Of a stretch of DNA of 64,000 nt, positions 9,055-21,400 are shown in pieces; the first letter of the stretch is position 1, and each line of letters opens with the position of its first letter. The notes under the pieces are model-generated. The model had not been told where the DNA came from. It searched no databases and worked only from the letters and a program-made list of their open reading frames with translations. The stretch is from Aradus depressus (Eukaryota > Arthropoda > Insecta > Hemiptera > Aradidae): assembly GCA_963662175.1 (NCBI GenBank), contig OY759224.1:35287489-35351488 (forward strand), read 5' to 3'. The position numbers and the translations under genes are program-made.

Positions 9055-12000
9055 TCTATATTAATAAAGCTGAAACGGGGTTTGTTTGTTTGTTTGTATG
9101 TTTGTTCCAGCATCACGCCCAAACCGCTGGACGGATATTTATGAAACTTCCCATGTAGCATTCTTTTGAGCCCGATTGAATAATAGGCTATGTGGCGTCC
9201 CAAAATTTTGATCGGGAGGGGGGGTTGTAAGGGGGGCCTAAGTATATAAATAGTGCTAACTCATTAACTAATGGTCAAATTGTCATGAAATTTCACACGT
9301 AGTCTTTTTAAAAGCCAAACAGGAAAAAAAGGTGTGTGGCGTCCCAAAGTTTTGATCGGGAGGGGGGGTTGTAAGGGGGGCCTAAGTATAAATATAGAGC
9401 TAACTCATTAACTAATGGGCGAATTGTCATGAAATTTCACACGTAGTCTTTTTAAAAGCCAAGTAGGAAAAAGGCGTCCCAAAGTTTTGTACGGGAGGGG
9501 GGGTTGTGGGGAGGCCTAAGTATAAATATAAAGCTAATTCTTTAACGGTTGGTCGGATTGTCACGAAATTTCACATGGAGTATTCCTGAAGGCCAAATAG
9601 AAAAATAAGGTGTGTGGCGTCCCAAAGTTTTGAACGGGAGGGGGGGTTGTGGGGGGGGCCTAAGTATAAATATAGAGCTAACTCTTTAACAGTTGGTCGC
9701 ATTGTCACGAAGTTTCACATGTAGTATTCCTGAATACCAAATAAAAAAATAGGCGGTGTGACGGCTCAAAATTTTTTACGGGAGGGGGGGTAGTGGGGGG
9801 GCCTAAGTATAAATATTGAGCTAACTCATTAACTAATGGGCGAATCGTCATGAAATTTCACATGTAGTATTTTTAAAAGCCAAATAGGAAAAAAAGGTGT
9901 GTGGCGTCCCAAAGTTTTGAACGGGAGGGGGGGTTGTGGGGGGGCCTAAGTATAAATATAGAGCTAACTCTTTAACGGTTGGTCGGATTGTCACGAAATT
10001 TCACATGGAGTATTCCTGAAGACCAAATAGAAAAATAGGCGGTGTGACGGCTCAAAATTTTTTACGGGAGGGGGGGGTAGTTGGGGGGCCTAAGTATAAA
10101 TATAGAGCTAACTCATTAACTAATGGGCGAATCGTCATGAAATTTCACATGTAGTATTTTTAAAAGCCAAATAGGAAAAAAAGGTGTGTGGCGTCCCAAA
10201 GTTTTGTACGGGAGGGGGGGTTGTGGGGGGGCCTAAGTATAAATATAGAGCTAACTCATTAACTAATGGGCGAATCGTCATGAAATTTCACGTAGTATTT
10301 TTAAAAGCCAAATAGGAAAAAAAGGTGTGTGGCGTCCCAAAGTTTTGAACGGGAGGGGGGGTTGTGGGGGGGCCTAAGTATAAATATAGAGCTAATTCTT
10401 TAACGGTTGGTCGGATTGTCACGAAATTTCACATGGAGTATTCCTGAAGGCCAAATAGAAAAATAAGGTGTGTGGCGTCCCAAAGTTTTGAACGGGAGGG
10501 GGGGTTGTGGGGGGGCCTAAGTATAAATATAGAGCTAACTCTTTAACAGTTGGTCGCATTGTCACGAAGTTTCACATGTAGTATTCCTGAAGACCAAATA
10601 AAAAAATAGGCGGTGTGACGGCTCAAAATTTTTTACGGGAGGGGGGGTAGTGGGGGGGCCTAAGTATAAATATAGAGCTAACTCATTAACTAATGGGCGA
10701 ATCGTCATGAAATTTCACATGTAGTATTTTTAAAAGCCAAATAGGAAAAAAAGGTGTGTGGCGTCCCAAAGTTTTGAACGGGAGGGGGGGTAGTGGGGGG
10801 GCCTAAGTATAAATATAGAGCTAACTCTTTAACGGTTGGTCGGATTGTCACGAAATTTCACATGGAGTATTCCTGAAGACCAAATAGAAAAATAGGCGGT
10901 GTGACGGCTCAAAATTTTTTACGGGAGGGGGGGGTAGTTGGGGGGCCTAAGTATAAATATAGAGCTAACTCATTAACTAATGGGCGAATCGTCATGAAAT
11001 TTCACATGAGTATTTTTAAAAGCCAAATAGGAAAAAAAGATATGTGGCGTCCCAAAGTTTTGAACGGGAGGGGGGGTTGTGGGGGGCCTTGTTGGTCGTA
11101 TTGTCATGAATCGGATTGTCATGAATTTCACATGTAGTAGTAGTAACTATGTATTCGCTGTGGGGTTCACTGTTGCAAGACATTTACTAGCTGTGATGTC
11201 CAGCGTTCCTAATATCGTACTAGCTGTGGGGTCCGCTGTTGCAAGGTACTTACTAGCTGTAGTGCTCAGCCCCAGCGTTCCTAACTATGTACTGGCTGTG
11301 GGGTTCGCTGTTGCAAGGCACCTATAAGACATTTACTAGCTGTAATGCCCAGCGTTTCTAATTACGTACTAGCTGTGGGTCTGCTGTTGCAAGGCGCTAG
11401 CAGTGTGGCCCAGCGTATTTCACTCGTAGGTACTAGCCGTGGGGTCCGCCGTTGCAAAACTCATACTAGCTGTGATGCCCTGTGGTTCTAACTACATACT
11501 ATCTGTGGGGTTCGCAGTTGCAAGGCACCTACTACCTGTAGGGCCCAGCGTTCCTAATTACGTACTAGCTGTGGGGTCTGCTGTTGCAAGGCGCTAGCAG
11601 TGTGGCCCAGCGTATTTAACTACGTAGGTACTAGCTGTGGCGTCCGTCGTTGCAAAAGCATGCTAGGTGTGATGCCCAGGGTTCCTAATATTGTACTAGC
11701 TGTGGGGTCCGTTGTTGCAAGGCATTTACTAGCTGTAGTGCCCAGCGTTCCTAACTTCGTACTAGCTGTGGGGTCCGTTGTTGCAAAGCATTTACTAGCT
11801 GTAGTGCCCAGCGTTCCTAACTATGTACTAGCTGTGAAGTTCGTTGTTGCAAAGCACTTACTAACTGTAATGCCCAGCGTATTTAACTACATACTAGCTG
11901 TGGGGTCCGCTGTTGCAAGGCACTTAATAGCTGTGATGCCCAGCGTTCCTAACTTCGTACTAGCTGTGGGGTCCGCTGTTGTGAGGCACATACTAGCTGT

Positions 12001-12412
12001 GGTGACCAGCGTTCCTAACTACGTACTAGCTGTTGGGTCCGCCGTCGCAAGGCACATACTAGCTATGATGCCCAGCATTCCCTACTACGTACTAGCTGTG
12101 GTGCTCAGCGTTGCAAGCCACATACTAGCTGTGGTCACAAACGTTCTTAAGTACGCACTGACTAGGACGTCCAGCGATGCTAAGTATTCACTAGGTGTGG
12201 CTTCCGCCGTTGAAAGGCGCATACTAGCTGTGGTGCCCAGGGGTCCTAAAAACTTACTAGCGTTACAACAGCTGAAGGACTATAAGCCTTATTCCGTATG
12301 AATAATTGAAAATTATAACATCATGAATGTACTGTCGAGGAACTGAATAGCGTTATAGAAGATATTGGGAGAAAAATCAAAGTTCCCCGGGCAACGCCGG
12401 GTATAACTGCTA
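9055..12412 (+). mobile_element. Helitron-like element H4 (3.4 kb)
   Basis: It begins TCTATATTAATAAAGCTG immediately after the CTAG of H3. About fourteen ~140-bp modules span 9150-11120, and 66-bp units span 11140-12280. Then comes the common 3' section with the hairpin CCCCGGGCAACGCCGGG. The terminus reads CTAT rather than CTAG at 12410-12413 and runs straight into the satellite, so the true end is altered or recombined. The modules alternate in at least three subtypes, indicating internal unequal exchange. No Rep/helicase ORF. Confidence 0.7.
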
Positions 12413-15400
12413 TAGATTTAATATTTGTTAAAACTGATAGAGAACGACCGGATTATCTGAATCCTACACAAAAATCAAAATAAAAATGTTTTTCAAAAAA
12501 TTCACGCTATTTAAAGGTTTGTAGGCTTAATAATTGTTTAAACTGATACGACAGAATCAGATATATCCGAAAAGTCCCATCCGACGGACGACGTGCTCAA
12601 GGCTATTTTCAACCTAAGTGTAATTTCACCTAACCAGGTTTATTTACATAACATACGTCTCATTATCGAGGACCTCACATTCGAAAAAGCCCTGGATCAT
12701 CGCTTAAAGTCCCATCCGAAGGACGACGTGCTCAAAGTGTTTTTTAACTTCCTGATTGAAACATCTGACCTAAGTGCCTCAGCTAGATTTCTAAGTGGCG
12801 ATCCTGAGCTCGGTAGACTCCATTCTTGAAATTTCTCGCTTTTTAACGGTTTATAGATTTAATATTTGTTAAAAGTGATAGAGAACGACCGGATTATCTG
12901 AATCCTACACAAAAATCAAAATAAAAATGTTTTTCAAAAAATTTGCGCTATTTAACGGTTTATAGGCTAAATAATTGTTAAAACTGATACGAGAGATTCA
13001 GATTTATCCGGAAAGTCGCATCCGAAGGACGACGTGCTCAAGGCTATTTTCAACCTAAGTGATATTTCACCTACCCAGGTTTATTTACATAACATACGTC
13101 TCATTATCGAGGACCTCACATTCGAAAAAGCCCTGGAACATCGCTTAAAGTCCCATCCGAAGGACGACTTGCTCATAGTTATTTTTCACTTCCCGATTAA
13201 AACATCTGACCTAAGTGCCTCAGCTAGATTTGTAAGTGGCGATCCTGAGCTCGGTAGACTCCATTCTTCAAATTTCTCGCTTTTTAACGGTTTATAGATT
13301 AAATATTTGTTAAAACTGATAGAGAAGTGACCGGATTATCTGAATCCTACACAAAAATCAAAATAAAAATGTTTTTCAAAAAATTTGAGCTATTTAACGG
13401 TTTATAGGCTTAATAACTGTTAAAACTGATACGACAGAATCAGATATATCCGAAAAGTCCCATCCGACGGACGACGTGCTCAAGGCTATTTTCAACCTAA
13501 GTGAAATTTCACCTAACCAGGTTTATTTACATAACATACGTCTCATTATCGAGTACCTCACATTCGAAAAAGCCCTGGATCATCGCTTAAAGTCCCATCC
13601 GAAGGACGACGTGCTCAAAGTGTTTTTTTACTTCCAGATTGAAACATCTGACCTAAGTGCCTCAGCTACATTTCTAAGTGGCGATCCTGAGCTCGGTAGA
13701 CTCCATTCTTCAAATTTCTCGCTTTTTAACGGTTTATAGATTTAATATTTGTTAAAACTGATAGAGAACGACCGGATTATCTGAATCCTACACAAAAATC
13801 AAAATAAAAATGTTTTTCAAAAAATTTGCGCTATTTAACGGTTTATAGGCTTAATAATTGTTAAAACTGATACGAGAGATTCAGATTTATCCGGAAAGTC
13901 CCATCCGAAGGACGACGTGCTCAAGGCTATTTTCAACCCAAGTGAAATTTCACCTACCCAGGTTTATTTACATAACATACGTCTCATTATCGAGTACCTC
14001 ACATTCGAAAAAGTCCTGGAACATCGCTTAAAGTCCCATCCGAAGGACGACGTGCTCATAGTTATTTTTCACTTCCCGATTAAAACATCTGACCTAAGTG
14101 CCTCAGCTAGATTTCTAAGCGGCGATCCTGAGCTCGGTAGACTCCATTCTTCAAATTTCTCGCTTTTTAACGGTTTATAGATTAAATATTTGTTAAAACT
14201 GATAGAGAAGTGACCGGATTATCTGAATCCTACACAAAAATCAAAATAAAAATGTTTTTCAAAAAATTTGAGCTATTTAACGGTTTATAGGCTTAATAAT
14301 TGTTAAAACTGATACGACAGATTCAGATATATCCGAAAAGTCCCATCCGACGGACGACGTGCTCAAGGCTATTTTCAACCTAAGTGAAATTTCACCTAAC
14401 CAGGTTTATTTACATAACATACGTCTCATTATCGAGTACCTCACATTCGAAAAAGCCCTGGATCATCGCTTAAAGTCCCATCCGAAGGACGACGTGCTCA
14501 AAGTGTTTTTTTACTTCCAGATTGAAACATCTGACCTAAGTGCCTCAGCTAGATTTCTAAGTGGCGATCCTGAGCTCGGTAGACTCCATTCTTCAAATTT
14601 CTCGCTTTTTAACGGTTTATAGATTTAATATTTGTTAAAACTGATAGAGAACGACCGGATTATCTGAATCCTACACAAAAATCAAAACAAAAATGTTTTT
14701 CAAAAAATTTGCGCTATTTAACGGTTTATAGGCTTAATAACTGTTAAAACTGATACGACAGAATCAGATATATCCGAAAAGTCCCATCCGACGGACGACG
14801 TGCTCAAGGCTATTTTCAACCTAAGTGAAATTTCACCTAACCAGGTTTATTTACATAACATACGTCTCATTATCGAGTACCTCACATTCGAAAAAGCCCT
14901 GGATCATCGCTTAAAGTCCCATCCGAAGGACGACGTGCTCAAAGTGTTTTTTTACTTCCAGATTGAAACATCTGACCTAAGTGCCTCAGCTAGATTTCTA
15001 AGTGGCGATCCTGAGCTCGGTAGACTCCATTCTTCAAATTTCTCGCTTTTTAACGGTTTATAGATTTAATATTTGTTAAAACTGATAGAGAACGACCGGA
15101 TTATCTGAATCCTACACAAAAATCAAAATAAAAATGTTTTTCAAAAAATTTGCGCTATTTAACGGTTTATAGGCTTAATAATTGTTAAAACTGATACGAG
15201 AGATTCAGATTTATCCGGAAAGTCCCATCCGAAGGACGACGTGCTCAAGGCTATTTTCAACCTAAGTGAAATTTCACCTACCCAGGTTTATTTACATAAC
15301 ATACGTCTCATTATCGAGTACCTCACATTCGAAAAAGTCCTGGAACATCGCTTAAAGTCCCATCCGAAGGACGACGTGCTCATAGTTATTTTTCACTTCC

Positions 15401-18400
15401 CGATTAAAACATCTGACCTAAGTGCCTCAGCTAGATTTCTAAGTGGCGATCCTGAGCTCGGTAGACTCCATTCTTCAAATTTCTCGCTTTTTAACGGTTT
15501 ATAGATTAAATATTTGTTAAAACTGATAGAGAAGTGACCGGATTATCTGAATCCTACACAAAAATCAAAATAAAAATGTTTTTCAAAAAATTTGAGCTAT
15601 TTAACGGTTTATAGGCTTAATAATTGTTAAAACTGATACGAGAGATTCAGATTTATCCGGAAAGTCCCATCCGAAGGACGACGTGCTCAAGGCTATTTTC
15701 AACCTAAGTGAAATTTCACCTACCCAGGTTTATTTACATAACATACGTCTCATTATCGAGTACCTCACATTCGAAAAAGTCCTGGAACATCGCTTAAAGT
15801 CCCATCCGAAGGACGACGTGCTCATAGTTATTTTTCACTTCCCGATTAAAACATCTGACCTAAGTGCCTCAGCTAGATTTCTAAGTGGCGATCCTGAGCT
15901 CGGTAGACTCCATTCTTCAAATTTCTCGCTTTTTAACGGTTTATAGATTAAATATTTGTTAAAACTGATAGAGAAGTGACCGGATTATCTGAATCCTACA
16001 CAAAAATCAAAATAAAAATGTTTTTCAAAAAATTTGAGCTATTTAACGGTTTATAGGCTTAATAACTGTTAAAACTGATACGACAGAATCAGATATATCC
16101 GAAAAGTCCCATCCGACGGACGACGTGCTCAAGGCTATTTTCAACCTAAGTGAAATTTCACCTAACCAGGTTTATTTACATAACATACGTCTCATTATCG
16201 AGTACCTCACATTCGAAAAAGCCCTGGATCATCGCTTAAAGTCCCATCCGAAGGACGACGTGCTCAAAGTGTTTTTTTACTTCCAGATTGAAACATCTGA
16301 CCTAAGTGCCTCAGCTAGATTTCTAAGTGGCGATCCTGAGCTCGGTAGACTCCATTCTTCAAATTTCTCGCTTTTTAACGGTTTATAGATTTAATATTTG
16401 TTAAAACTGATAGAGAACGACCGGATTATCTGAATCCTACACAAAAATCAAAATAAAAATGTTTTTCAAAAAATTTGCGCTATTTAACGGTTTATAGGCT
16501 TAATAATTGTTAAAACTGATACGAGAGATTCAGATTTATCCGGAAAGTCCCATCCGAAGGACGACGTGCTCAAGGCTATTTTCAACCTAAGTGAAATTTC
16601 ACCTACCCAGGTTTATTTACATAACATACGTCTCATTATCGAGTACCTCACATTCGAAAAAGTCCTGGAACATCGCTTAAAGTCCCATCCGAAGGACGAC
16701 GTGCTCATAGTTATTTTTCACTTCCCGATTAAAACATCTGACCTAAGTGCCTCAGCTAGATTTCTAAGTGGCGATCCTGAGCTCGGTAGACTCCATTCTT
16801 CAAATTTCTCGCTTTTTAACGGTTTATAGATTAAATATTTGTTAAAACTGATAGAGAAGTGACCGGATTATCTGAATCCTACACAAAAATCAAAATAAAA
16901 ATGTTTTTCAAAAAATTTGAGCTATTTAACGGTTTATAGGCTTAATAACTGTTAAAACTGATACGACAGAATCAGATATATCCGAAAAGTCCCATCCGAC
17001 GGACGACGTGCTCAAGGCTATTTTCAACCTAAGTGAAATTTCACCTAACCAGGTTTATTTACATAACATACGTCTCATTATCGAGTACCTCACATTCGAA
17101 AAAGCCCTGGATCATCGCTTAAAGTCCCATCCGAAGGACGACGTGCTCAAAGTGTTTTTTTACTTCCAGATTGAAACATCTGACCTAAGTGCCTCAGCTA
17201 GATTTCTAAGTGGCGATCCTGAGCTCGGTAGACTCCATTCTTCAAATTTCTCGCTTTTTAACGGTTTATAGATTTAATATTTGTTAAAACTGATAGAGAA
17301 CGACCGGATTATCTGAATCCTACACAAAAATCAAAATAAAAATGTTTTTCAAAAAATTTGCGCTATTTAACGGTTTATAGGCTTAATAATTGTTAAAACT
17401 GATACGAGAGATTCAGATTTATCCGGAAAGTCCCATCCGAAGGACGACGTGCTCAAGGCTATTTTCAACCTAAGTGAAATTTCACCTACCCAGGTTTATT
17501 TACATAACATACGTCTCATTATCGAGTACCTCACATTCGAAAAAGTCCTGGAACATCGCTTAAAGTCCCATCCGAAGGACGACGTGCTCATAGTTATTTT
17601 TCACTTCCCGATTAAAACATCTGACCTAAGTGCCTCAGCTAGATTTCTAAGTGGCGATCCTGAGCTCGGTAGACTCCATTCTTCAAATTTCTCGCTTTTT
17701 AACGGTTTATAGATTAAATATTTGTTAAAACTGATAGAGAAGTGACCGGATTATCTGAATCCTACACAAAAATCAAAATAAAAATGTTTTTCAAAAAATT
17801 TGAGCTATTTAACGGTTTATAGGCTTAATAATTGTTAAAACTGATACGACAGATTCAGATTTATCCGGAAAGTCCCATCCGAAGGACGACGTGCTCAAGG
17901 CTTTCAACCTAAGTAGAAATTGACCTACCCAGGTTTATTTACATAACATACGTCTCATTATCGAGTACCTCACATTCGAAAAAGCCCTGGATCATTGCTT
18001 AATGTCCCATCCGAAGGACGACGTGCTCAAAGTTATTTTTCACTTCCCGATTAAAACATCTGACCTAAGTGCCTCAGCTAGATTTCTAAGTGGCGATCCT
18101 GAGCTCGGTAGACTCCATTCTTCAAATTTCTCGCTTTTTAACGGTTTATAGATTAAATATTTGTTAAAACTGATAGAGAAGTGACCGGATTATCTGAATC
18201 CTACACAAAAATCAAAATAAAAATGTTTTTCAAAAAATTTGAGCTATTTAACGGTTTATAGGCTTAATAACTGTTAAAACTGATACGACAGAATCAGATA
18301 TATCCGAAAAGTCCCATCCGACGGACGACGTGCTCAAGGCTATTTTCAACCTAAGTGAAATTTCACCTAACCAGGTTTATTTACATAACATACGTCTCAT

Positions 18401-21400
18401 TATCGAGTACCTCACATTCGAAAAAGCCCTGGATCATCGCTTAAAGTCCCATCCGAAGGACGACGTGCTCAAAGTGTTTTTTTACTTCCAGATTGAAACA
18501 TCTGACCTAAGTGCCTCAGCTAGATTTCTAAGTGGCGATCCTGAGCTCGGTAGACTCCATTCTTCAAATTTCTCGCTTTTTAACGGTTTATAGATTTAAT
18601 ATTTGTTAAAACTGATAGAGAACGACCGGATTATCTGAATCCTACACAAAAATCAAAATAAAAATGTTTTTCAAAAAATTTGCGCTATTTAACGGTTTAT
18701 AGGCTTAATAATTGTTAAAACTGATACGAGAGATTCAGATTTATCCGGAAAGTCCCATCCGAAGGACGACGTGCTCAAGGCTATTTTCAACCTAAGTGAA
18801 ATTTCACCTACCCAGGTTTATTTACATAACATACGTCTCATTATCGAGTACCTCACATTCGAAAAAGTCCTGGAACATCGCTTAAAGTCCCATCCGAAGG
18901 ACGACGTGCTCATAGTTATTTTTCACTTCCCGATTAAAACATCTGACCTAAGTGCCTCAGCTAGATTTCTAAGTGGCGATCCTGAGCTCGGTAGACTCCA
19001 TTCTTCAAATTTCTCGCTTTTTAACGGTTTATAGATTAAATATTTGTTAAAACTGATAGAGAAGTGACCGGATTATCTGAATCCTACACAAAAATCAAAA
19101 TAAAAATGTTTTTCAAAAAATTTGAGCTATTTAACGGTTTATAGGCTTAATAATTGTTAAAACTGATACGAGAGATTCAGATTTATCCGGAAAGTCCCAT
19201 CCGAAGGACGACGTGCTCAAGGCTTTCAACCTAAGTAGAAATTGACCTACCCAGGTTTATTTACATAACATACGTCTCATTATCGAGTACCTCACATTCG
19301 AAAAAGCCCTGGATCATTGCTTAATGTCCCATCCGAAGGACGACGTGCTCAAAGTTATTTTTCACTTCCCGATTAAAACATCTGACCTAAGTGCCTCAGC
19401 TAGATTTCTAAGTGGCGATCCTGAGCTCGGTAGACTCCATTCTTCAAATTTCTCGCTTTTTAACGGTTTATAGATTAAATATTTGTTAAAACTGATAGAG
19501 AAGTGACCGGATTATCTGAATCCTACACAAAAATCAAAATAAAAATGTTTTTCAAAAAATTTGAGCTATTTAACGGTTTATAGGCTTAATAACTGTTAAA
19601 ACTGATACGACAGAATCAGATATATCCGAAAAGTCCCATCCGACGGACGACGTGCTCAAGGCTATTTTCAACCTAAGTGAAATTTCACCTAACCAGGTTT
19701 ATTTACATAACATACGTCTCATTATCGAGTACCTCACATTCGAAAAAGCCCTGGATCATCGCTTAAAGTCCCATCCGAAGGACGACGTGCTCATAGTTAT
19801 TTTTCACTTCCCGATTAAAACATCTGACCTAAGTGCCTCAGCTAGATTTCTAAGTGGCGATCCTGAGCTCGGTAGACTCCATTCTTCAAATTTCTCGCTT
19901 TTTAACGGTTTATAGATTAAATATTTGTTAAAACTGATAGAGAAGTGACCGGATTATCTGAATCCTACACAAAAATCAAAATAAAAATGTTTTTCAAAAA
20001 ATTTGAGCTATTTAACGGTTTATAGGCTTAATAATTGTTAAAACTGATACGACAGATTCAGATTTATCCGGAAAGTCCCATCCGAAGGACGACGTGCTCA
20101 AGGCTTTCAACCTAAGTAGAAATTGACCTACCCAGGTTTATTTACATAACATACGTCTCATTATCGAGTACCTCACATTCGAAAAAGCCCTGGATCATTG
20201 CTTAATGTCCCATCCGAAGGACGACGTGCTCAAAGTTATTTTTAGCTTCCCGATTAAAACATCTGACCTAAGTGCCTCAACTAGATTTCTAAGTGGCGAT
20301 CCTGAGCTCGGTAGACTCCATTCTTGAAATTTCTCGCTTTTTAACGGTTTATAGATTTAATATTTGTTAAAACTGATAGAGAACGACCGGATTATCTGAA
20401 TCCTACACAAAAATCAAAATAAAAATGTTTTTCAAAAAATTCACGCTATTTAACGGTTTATAGGCTTAATAACTGTTAAAACTGATACGACAGAATCAGA
20501 TATATCCGAAAAGTCCCATCCGACGGACGACGTGCTCAAGGCTATTTTCAACCTAAGTGAAATTTCACCTAACCAGGTTTATTTACATAACATACGTCTC
20601 ATTATCGAGTACCTCACATTCGAAAAAGCCCTGGATCATCGCTTAAAGTCCCATCCGAAGGACGACGTGCTCAAAGTGTTTTTTTACTTCCAGATTGAAA
20701 CATCTGACCTAAGTGCCTCAGCTAGATTTCTAAGTGGCGATCCTGAGCTCGGTAGACTCCATTCTTCAAATTTCTCGCTTTTTAACGGCTTATAGATTTA
20801 ATATTTGTTAAAACTGATAGAGAACGACCGGATTATCTGAATCCTACACAAAAATCAAAATAAAAATGTTTTTCAAAAAATTTGCGCTATTTAACGGTTT
20901 ATAGGCTTAATAATTGTTAAAACTGATACGAGAGATTCAGATTTATCCGGAAAGTCCCATCCGAAGGACGACGTGCTCAAGGCTATTTTCAACCTAAGTG
21001 AAATTTCACCTACCCAGGTTTATTTACATAACATACGTCTCATTATCGAGTACCTCACATTCGAAAAAGTCCTGGAACATCGCTTAAAGTCCCATCCGAA
21101 GGACGACGTGCTCATAGTTATTTTTCACTTCCCGATTAAAACATCTGACCTAAGTGCCTCAGCTAGATTTCTAAGTGGCGATCCTGAGCTCGGTAGACTC
21201 CATTCTTCAAATTTCTCGCTTTTTAACGGTTTATAGATTAAATATTTGTTAAAACTGATAGAGAAGTGACCGGATTATCTGAATCCTACACAAAAATCAA
21301 AATAAAAATGTTTTTCAAAAAATTCACGCTATTTAACGGTTTATAGGCTTAATAACTGTTAAAACTGATACGACAGAATCAGATATATCCGAAAAGTCCC

